Assembly (NCBI RefSeq): GCF_000350225.1
Contig: NW_005179332.1
Span: 14,626 to 65,474 of the forward strand
DNA from: Chondrus crispus
Lineage: Eukaryota; Rhodophyta; Florideophyceae; Gigartinales; Gigartinaceae
Length of the DNA stretch: 50,849 bases
Reading direction: 5' to 3'
Position numbers and translations under genes: made by a program
In this document: piece by piece, positions 44,685 through 50,849 of the stretch
Numbering within the stretch: the stretch's first letter is position 1
How the letters are laid out: each line of letters begins with the position of its first letter
Notes under the pieces: generated by a model
Database searches by the model: none
Seen by the model: only the letters and a program-made list of their open reading frames with translations
Told to the model about the DNA's origin: nothing

Positions 44685-47080
44685 GTCCTTGGTTGATTCG
44701 CCTCGAAGAATCTAGCGGCTGAGTAATGAGTGTCGTGATCGACGACGTGTAGCAAAGGTTGGTTCTGTATCCACATGAGGTCGAGAATTGCCATTCGGTT
44801 AAAAACTATGCCCTCGGGGATTGTTGCAGTGAACCGTAGCGGCCTCGGCGCATGCAGCTGGCAGTTGCTACATTGCTGTGAGATGTTGTTCAGGATCTTT
44901 CTCGTTTCTGTTGTGGCGTCTCGAGGATCGGCCCGCCTGATCAGGTTGAACAGCTTCTCCGCAGAGGGATGATAAAATCCCTGATGCATTCTCTTCAGCT
45001 CGGATACTGTAAACAATACCTCGTCTTCTCCCCATGTGTAGTACAGATGCCCTTTTTTCCTTTCCAGCGGTATGGTCCACCGGGAATTGTCGTGTACCAG
45101 CATGTCTTGCACATTGTTAACGTACAGACCGAATCGATCCAGGGCGTCCAGCCCTATCAAGAGAGGGATATCGTGCTCGACAACGTCTACCTTAAGTTCG
45201 ACGTACAAGTTCCCAGGTATGGGGATCCTGATCACTATGGTTCCCATGCTTCGAGCCCGATTTCCACCAAAACGAAACACTTTGTTCGATTTCTTAGGTT
45301 TGTACTTGAAACCAGCGAAGGAAGCGTACGCTTTTGCTTGATTGAGTCCGCATACTGATGTTGTCGCTCCGGTGTCAAGACAGGCCCCTCTGAAGGTCTT
45401 GTCGTCGTCCGAGTGCTCTGTCTCATGGATCGGAATCTCATCTAGATCACGTGACTGCTGATGGGTACTTGTCGCGATATCATTGGTTGTTGATATGATA
45501 TCCGTCATGTGAATATGAAATTGCTCAATGAAACCTCCCTCCTTCTCGTCGTCGTGCTCCTCTCCATCTGTCCCTTCGTGACGCTGATCATCTTCTATCG
45601 CAAGCCCGATGTCTTGCTCTCCAGCTTCTTCCTGACTTCCTGATTCTCCTCTTGCCATTCCCAGCAGATCTTCGAAGCGGTCTCCGTACTGGTCTTGCAA
45701 CTCGCCCATTACCAACAGTACTTCTTTCATTTCCGTCACTTCGTGGATGGCCTTGAGTGCCTTTTTTCTATGCGGCTCAAAGGTACGTCCGTCCCGCTTA
45801 CAGTCTGGACAATCCGCCCTTCTGTACCCCCGCTTACCACAGCCGTAGCAATTTCCTCGAAACTGACCGTCTCCTGGCTCCGGCGTGTGTCTAGGGTTTG
45901 AAATATCGCGTCCGTACATGTCCCCAAACAGTATCCTTCGGCCGAGTGACTTGTCCCCAACCTTACTGCGGTATCGGCCTCTTTCGCTTCTATTTTCCAT
46001 GGCCCTCTCCTCTTCTATTGCCTGCGAGCGTAGCGTGGCGTACATTCGCGCAAAGTCCATGTCATGGGCTCTCGCAGTCGTAGGTCGTGCCCATCGATAC
46101 TGTCTGACCGCGTTCTTTAGCCAACGCTTCTGATCGAGGTCCGTCTGTCTGCCCTTTGGCACCAGATTAACATGCTTGATTATCTCGTCTCTAACTGCCC
46201 TTAGCCCTGCTACTAGTGATCCTTGCCTTTGAGCTTGCTCGTACATAGACAACGAGTCTAGGTGCTCAATTGTAGCCTCTTGGGCTTCGCGGCCGTGAAA
46301 CGTATCAAGTATGAACTTATTGACTTCATCACATGTTTGGAAGTAGTTGGGGTTGGCCTGAACCTTCCTTTTGTAGTAAGTCTTGGCCTCTCCGTGCAGA
46401 ATGGTCTCGATGTTCCTTAATGCTGCGCCTTCCGGTACACCCCATTGATCTGCACAGTTTATGTAGGAAGAGTACACGTCCTCCCAGTTTTCCCCTTCAT
46501 TGCCGGCATACTTGTCGGCTCTATCTTTAAATCGCGTAGCTAACCTGCTCAAGACCGAAATTGCGTGCGCAGAAAGTGGACCTTCTTGCTGACCAACATT
46601 ATTTCTACTGTCTTCACGCGAGTTCCACCTGCTTGGTACTGTTGACTGATCCCTGGGCCCCTGCGTATATGGTGCGTTTGCTGCATGGTTTTCCGGCCCG
46701 GGCGTGTACTGGTTGTGTCTTCTGGTTTGTGCGTCGTGACCATGACCGAGGAATCTGTTTTCAAGAACCTGCGGCAACGTTTCTTCTCGAGGCCTTAGCC
46801 CTGGGGCTCTCATGTCAGCGTATGCAGGGATGTGTTCCAAATCATTCCTGTGCATACCCTCCATGTTGGTTTCTGATGATGGTGTGCCTTCACGGGCTTG
46901 TCGTTCTGCCCTGAGTGACGGCGTGGCCCTTGCTACGAGCTCACGGGCCATGTCGATTGCATCTTTTGTAGCCTGCGGGTCCCGGTAGTAGTCGGCCAGT
47001 GCTTTTTTAATCGTCAAGCCGCGGCGTTTTGCTATGAGGCCCCCACGTCCGTGGATTACGTCCCTCACTTCTTTGAACAT
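44654..47080 (-). pseudogene. gag, protease and start of integrase, copia element 2
   Basis: An 808-codon open frame. Gag capsid-like region first; then an unusual zinc knuckle, CYGCGKRGYRRADC (near 45810-45855), with Tyr where CCHC has His. An acidic linker follows, then the protease motif CLDTGATTSVCGLNQAKAY (near 45340-45390) with intact D-T-G-A, and IPLLIGLDALDRFGL. Integrase follows: its zinc-binding region (GFYHPS ... CSNCQLH) and first core Asp (HVVDHDTHYS, near 44745). The frame is lost near 44690 and ends at 44654. Gag and protease share one frame here, unlike copia element 1. Confidence 0.88.
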
Positions 47081-47089
47081 CCTAGGGGC

Positions 47090-47322
47090 GTTGGCGCTGT
47101 TCAGCGTGTTGGGTGAGAAGAGCGTCTCTGGTGTAAAAGTTCCACGTAGCGTTCGTGGATGTCGTCCCCGGTGATATTATCCTGGATGATTGACTCTAAC
47201 CAGGACCGAACGTATACCTGTTTGTCATCCCCTTCATCCGGCGTCCATTGTAGCTCGGTGACCGCAGTAAATAGCAAAGCTTCCAGTTCTTGATTCCCGG
47301 CACTATTGCGTCCCTCGCTCAT
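47090..47322 (-). pseudogene. gag N-terminus of copia element 2
   Basis: The ATG at 47322 opens an acidic, helical segment (ALLFTAVTELQWTPDEGDD, VRSWLESIIQDNI). The frame ends at 47101 and the gag frame continues in another phase from about 47095, so an indel lies at the junction. The ATG at 47080 in the next segment is probably internal to Gag. Confidence 0.75.
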
Positions 47323-47370
47323 CGTCAAAAAACCTTCGAGTCCGACAAGGACAGCTGACCTATTCCGGAA

Positions 47371-47899
47371 TGATGTTCAGACTATTGTCGAACCTGACGA
47401 AAAACCTAAACGCAGTCGAAAGGGGGAATACTGTTCTGCTGTGCTTTGATTCACTGCCAGTGTTTGGACTGATAGAGTTTACCGTTCACCTCCTTGTTCC
47501 TACCGCACTCAGGCCTACTTGGTGACTGAGTACAGAGGAATTCTCGGGGGGGATCTACCGCTGAGTGTTTTTTGTAGAGTTACCTAAAAGCCTTATATAT
47601 CCGATATCCATGCAATTTGCTTTTCCGTTCCAGAGCCTCGTAGCACTGTCCAGTTGCCCGAAATGCCTTCCAGCTATCCGTTTGCTTCTTATGCTACCCG
47701 TCTGCAGCTGGATCGAGTGGCATGGCGTTATTCTCCCTCTGCCGTTACACTTGGGATCCACATATGATTCATTGCTGTCGGTACTGTAGTCCAGCAATGT
47801 ATGTATCTCCCTGAATCAATAAAAACCTCGTAAGTTATCTATTATGTCGCCCCTTGTGGTTGCTCCCAACAAAGTACAGACATGGTGCGTCAAACGACA
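47371..47899 (-). repeat. 5' LTR of copia element 2
   Basis: 529 bp, uninterrupted. On the minus strand it starts TGTCGTTTGACG and ends GAACATCA. It differs from the other LTR at two positions (near 47459 and 47734). A polyadenylation-like AATAAAAA occurs on the plus strand near 47816, the wrong strand for the element. Confidence 0.93.
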
Positions 47900-48093
47900 G
47901 TTTTCCTTCAAGACGGGTCGATCCGGCACTGCCGTACAGTAATCAGGCGGATGTGAAAACTCGTGGAAACTGACATGTCCCGAGTTTTCGGTATGCTGTG
48001 AGTTTTGCAAAACTCGTCTGAAAATTTTGCAATCAGAAAATCCGAGCAAACTCGCGGCCAAAACACGTGTTTTCGCGACTTTACGGACAACGT

Positions 48094-48186
48094 TACTGTA
48101 TTACAGAGTGTCGATGCTACGCACCGAACCAAAAGGGCTATTTTTTATGTTCTGCATGAAGTCACGATCTCAACACCAGGAACAGA
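48094..48186. repeat. Satellite unit 6, continuation
   Basis: Matches unit 1 positions 2142-2234 after the nested elements, beginning with TACTG, the duplicated target. Similarity ends at 48186. The next 160 bp (48187-48348) has no match to the unit and no gene; unit positions 2235-3058 are missing here. Similarity to unit 1 position 3060 onward resumes at 48349. Confidence 0.85.
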
Positions 48187-48455
48187 TCTAACGAGAGATG
48201 CACAGATGTTTTGGTGTTCGCGGTAATTACGATATCGTCTTAGCTCATCTCCCCTTACTTGATGCATGCTAGAGAGAATCGAACTGTCACTCTACATGCC
48301 ATTGGGGAAGTTGCGGTAAGGACGACAATGCTTCGCACCACATTGTAACAGGTAAGCAGTTAGCGTAACGAAGAGCAGTCGTACTGTATGAAGCTGGGAA
48401 TTGAGGACGACTAAAAAGATGAGATTTACGCTAGACAAGGAGAAACGGTTCAAAA

Positions 48456-49130
48456 CTAAGCAAAGAAGCCTTCAGGGATGGTTGACGGTGGAGGAGCACT
48501 GTTCGTCAGCGTGCCTTCAATGAGAACTGAAGTTCCGTCTTCGAAATAAAGCCGTGCAACATTGCCGGTTTCCAGTGAAGATGCAATGCTTGGGGTGACT
48601 CCAACACCGTTTGCGGTGAAATTAATGTTTCGTGAGGACGTTACCTCTCTTGCATTCCCAAGAATCTCCCTCACGACAGTCGCCTTGGCATTGTAATTAG
48701 GTTGGGAAGCTGCCGATCTTTCTAGATCTGCTCTGGTAACCGGTTGGTCAAGGTTGATACCAACGAAGACGAGCATGGGAACATCCAGGCCACCTTGATA
48801 GTCCCTCTTTTGGCGAAAGTAGGTGATCCTCTCTTGAGGTGACAAGGTCCGAACGAAAGGGGCATCATTGTTATTGATAGCCGCTGCCGAGATTGCTGTG
48901 CGTTCCAAAGTAGCGCGAACGCTTACCTTCGTCCCTCTGACCGCACCGATCCGTACTCCCTGGTTCAGAGATTCCAAAGCTTCAGGCTCGGTAGCAACGA
49001 TCGGATACACGCACTCTTCGTCTCCAGAACTCCTTGAAGTAGTATTGATAGAGGGTGAGACAGGAGTTGCTGCAACTCCGCAAACCAAAAGGGCTGCCAG
49101 AAGGATGTGAACCTTGAAATTTGAAGTCAT
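48456..49130 (-). CDS. Secreted protein of unknown function (parent of the satellite fragment)
   Basis: 224 codons from an ATG. Residues 1-22 form a clear signal peptide (basic start, LLAALLVCGVAA core, cleavage likely near ATP), so the product enters the secretory pathway. No further membrane segment is evident. The mature part has one Cys (EECVYPI), a central block FVRTLSPQERITYFRQKR, then YQGGLDVPMLVFVGINLD, RADLERSAASQPNYNAK, VARLYFEDGTSVLIEG and a Pro-rich tail. I do not recognise the family; there is no clear RxLR effector motif. Homology with the satellite fragment covers residues ~75-224 plus ~100 bp of 3' flank (48349-48455). It is single-exon as read and stands alone, with TATA/CCAAT-like motifs upstream at 49201-49217. 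Confidence 0.8.
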   Translation of the reverse strand: MTSNFKVHILLAALLVCGVAATPVSPSINTTSRSSGDEECVYPIVATEPEALESLNQGVRIGAVRGTKVSVRATLERTAISAAAINNNDAPFVRTLSPQERITYFRQKRDYQGGLDVPMLVFVGINLDQPVTRADLERSAASQPNYNAKATVVREILGNAREVTSSRNINFTANGVGVTPSIASSLETGNVARLYFEDGTSVLIEGTLTNSAPPPSTIPEGFFA

Positions 49131-49200
49131 TTTGTTTGATCGATGTGAGAGAAGGAACGGAGATAACGGCAGTCTGCAAATCTCTTAAATGAAAGAGCAG

Positions 49201-49217
49201 TATTTATTGGGAATTGG
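49201..49217 (-). promoter_or_regulatory. TATA/CCAAT-like promoter of the secreted-protein gene
   Basis: On the minus strand, two CCAAT motifs (49213-49217, 49206-49210) run into AATAAATA (49201-49208), about 75 bases before the ATG at 49130. This fits a core promoter with a short leader. Confidence 0.4.
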
Positions 49218-49721
49218 ATAGTTGCGTTTTGTGCTTTCTAGGAGGGGAGGAATGCGACCTACAAATCAACATGTATTCTCGATCACTTTCTTGGCGATTC
49301 GTGGCTTAATTGGGAGAACAAATTATGCCAGCGCTAGCCGAAAAGGACTTTGCGGCAGCTCCAGGAGGGAAAAGGAAGCGATGCGGATCGTCTGGCTGTG
49401 GAATGGCACGAACTATAGTTACCAAGTTATCACGGGTCGAAAATCCTTTCATGTGTGCTGGACGATGATGAGAAAGAGTATTGTAGGTGGTGCTCGAGGT
49501 GCCCATTGTATCCATCGCCGATGTGACCACGATGCATGAGTTTTAAAACGCATTGAAGGACACGCTGGTGCAGTCATACTGCGCAGATATGTTTGGTTTG
49601 GGCAGGCAAAGATGGCCACACTTTATAGTAAGCGTACGGGTGGAGGTTTTCCCGTTGGAAGGGCAGGTTTTACCTTGTCACTGTCACTGTGCTTTCTTGT
49701 ACATTGCAATTGAAATTTTCT

Positions 49722-49722
<1 letters not shown>

Positions 49723-49752
<30 letters not shown>
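49723..49752. repeat. Poly(C) run of 30
   Basis: Thirty consecutive C on the plus strand. Length in such runs is error-prone in sequencing, so the exact count is uncertain. Confidence 0.9.
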
Positions 49753-49754
<2 letters not shown>

Positions 49755-50034
49755 ATAGCTACAGTACATCGCCGTTTACCGGATGTCCCCGCTTGCTGGA
49801 TGCCGACTGACGGCACGCCATCGGTACAGCACATTAGCTGCGACTCAATGACGCAAATAGTGGTTGAATTCATGCGTGATAGGGTAGCTGCACGTGAAAC
49901 GTGAAGTGGTGATCATATGGACATGGTAGCGGACGCTCTGCATGAGCACTGTTGCCCACAGTTTTCAGCCTACTCGACAGCAATGAAACGGACACGCATG
50001 ACACGTTTCTGTAATATTTCCAATAAATGGATTG

Positions 50035-50136
50035 CCCTGCACGGTGCATTACCCTGCACGATGCATTGCTCTGCACGATGCATTGCTCTGCATGATGCAT
50101 TGCTCTGCATGATGCATTGCTCTGCACGATGCATTG
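50035..50136. repeat. 17-bp minisatellite, six copies
   Basis: Six tandem copies of CTCTGCACGATGCATTG with small changes (CCCTGCACGGTGCATTA first; two copies with TGCATGATG). Each copy contains the palindrome ATGCAT or a near version of it. Confidence 0.95.
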
Positions 50137-50236
50137 CCATGTCGTTGCTACCCGCATGCGAGTGAGACCGCACTAAGGGCGACATAGAGGCGAGGGACGA
50201 CTGTATTGAAATCCCCAAACCCATGGCCTGTCGAAG

Positions 50237-50261
50237 GACACTCTCGTTTTACGAGAGTGTC
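50237..50261. other. Perfect 11-bp hairpin
   Basis: GACACTCTCGT, loop TTT, ACGAGAGTGTC. No U-run or gene next to it, so no terminator role is claimed. It may be a short inverted-repeat footprint or chance. Confidence 0.75.
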
Positions 50262-50849
50262 ATTCTTTGTACGGGTGCGAGGTAAACGGGGCCGATACAA
50301 GGCAGCGTTTTTAACAGTACATTTGTCGGGGGATATGGTGAGTAGTCATTTCACGAGAGAGAAGGGCACTGATGCAAGGAGAATGAGCACATGTGTTCAC
50401 CAGTGCTCTGCGCTCATTACAGGCGGGCATGAACACGTGTGCGAAGCTCCAAAGTATCCACGCGACACCAATGTTTTCTACGGTACGAAGGAAAGGGACG
50501 TGAGAGGAGGGCGTCGAAAAAAAAAAAAAAAGTGGGGGAAATGCGTCAGGCGCGGAAGCTAGCGTAGATGTCGTCTGTGGTGGGGAGCGGAGAGATTCAA
50601 GAAGGGTAGGATGGGCGTTTTGTGTTGCAGTTTCGGTGGGGGCGCAGGGGGCTCCATGGCTGTCTGGCGGTGGGCGAGCGCGTGCGGTGAGGGGGTTTCA
50701 CGGGTGTGGTGTTGTCGCGGCGACAAAGGTGGCGGTGGGATGCAGTCGGGAGAGTGGGATGTTTTTGTGGGGATGCGCTTTTCTCGGGGGCGTGTTTGGA
50801 ACGGGGGTGTCGGAGGCACGAGAAGGGTATAAGCAGGGGCGGTTGCAGT

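Larger units (their letters stand above)
40912..47899 (-). mobile_element. Copia element 2
   Basis: A Ty1/copia element on the minus strand, 6,988 bp including a 564-bp insertion in its 3' LTR. The LTRs are 529 bp (TGATGTTC...AACGACA on the plus strand) and nearly identical: I find two differences. The target duplication is GTTT (40908-40911 and 47900-47903), possibly GTTTT. Coding order: gag, protease, integrase, reverse transcriptase, RNase H, with three frame breaks. It is related to copia element 1: IPLLIGLDALDRFGL here against IPLLIGLDVMDRYAL there, and similar integrase ends (GAGERYH, GIGEKYH). Confidence 0.93.
40414..48093. mobile_element. Inverted-repeat DNA element inside satellite unit 6, split by copia 2
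   Basis: Ends are ACGTTGTCCGTAAA on the left (40414) and its exact reverse complement on the right (ending 48093), 14 bp perfect. Flanks are TACTA (40409-40413) and TACTG (48094-48098); the intact satellite has TACTG, so a 5-bp duplication with one change is likely, though a TA duplication cannot be excluded. Without the copia element it is about 690 bp. Both arms carry the subterminal motif CGAGTTT/AAACTCG: 40458, 40483 on the left; 47957, 47981, 48010, 48048 on the right. Superfamily unassigned. Confidence 0.8.
49218..50849. other. Right flank, no gene recognised
   Basis: About 1.6 kb without a convincing gene. It contains the C30 run (49723-49752), the 17-bp minisatellite (50035-50136), a perfect hairpin (50237-50261) and a run of 15 A (50517-50531). 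The last 250 bp is strongly G-rich on the plus strand. Open frames here are short, low in complexity or lack homology. Confidence 0.6.

Noticed and set aside
40906..47892. Initial reading of the copia 2 LTR as 522 bp without target duplication
   Set aside because: The left LTR is interrupted by the small inverted-repeat element. Removing it extends the LTR by AACGACA to 529 bp and reveals the GTTT duplication.
48262..48310. AGTTCGATTCTC on the minus strand, resembling a tRNA T arm
   Set aside because: A full cloverleaf could not be built by eye; single-arm similarity is insufficient.
50559..50832. Opposed Pro-rich and Gly-rich frames at the right edge
   Set aside because: Low-complexity translation of G-rich DNA with no domain pattern.
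1..50849. CRISPR array or bacterial defence system
   Set aside because: No short regularly spaced repeats with unique spacers and no prokaryotic gene organisation; the repeats are satellite and transposon sequence.

Overview
The window is nuclear DNA of a eukaryote dominated by repeats. The evidence is two Ty1/copia retrotransposons, one Ty3/gypsy retrotransposon with a chromodomain, short inverted-repeat DNA elements, TATA/CCAAT-type promoters and one gene for a secreted protein. I see no bacterial operon, rRNA, complete tRNA or CRISPR. A microbial eukaryote such as an alga, oomycete-like protist or fungus fits best, but I cannot name the species. A 100-base run of N (34056-34155) marks an assembly gap.

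Layout. (1) 1-22688: tandem array of a unit of about 4,936 bp: four complete units (starts 1, 4937, 10022, 15546) and part of a fifth (20482-22688). The units are nearly identical. Unit 2 is longer because of a 159-bp solo-LTR-like insertion (5384-5542) and shorter by a 15-bp deletion; unit 3 carries a 583-bp insertion (12071-12653). Each full unit holds a TATA box plus a 73-residue zinc-finger ORF, a 5'-truncated copy of a secreted-protein gene, an open frame with an acceptor-like start, and a cluster of hairpins near the unit end. (2) 22689-38270: a decayed copia element (plus strand) split by a GC-rich gypsy element (26764-37214, minus strand) with 664-bp LTRs and the 5-bp duplication ACCTT. 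(3) 38271-40413: a more diverged satellite copy, continued at 48094-48186. (4) 40414-48093: an inverted-repeat DNA element inside that satellite copy, itself interrupted by a second copia element (40912-47899, minus strand). One LTR of that copia contains a 564-bp inverted-repeat element (41434-41997). (5) 48349-49130: an intact 224-codon gene for a secreted protein; its 3' part is the source, or closest visible relative, of the truncated copy in every unit. (6) 49131-50849: no recognisable gene; promoter-like motifs, a C30 run, a 17-bp minisatellite and a short perfect hairpin.

How it fits together. The region has at least four insertion layers: satellite, DNA element, copia, small inverted-repeat element; and satellite, copia, gypsy. 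Coding parts of the transposons are broken by stops, frame changes or deletions, so none looks autonomous as written. The only convincing intact host-type gene is the secreted protein at 48456-49130. The right edge of the array shades into the locus carrying that gene, suggesting the repeat unit formed from sequence beside it and was then amplified. Gene and domain calls come from reading motifs, not from searches.
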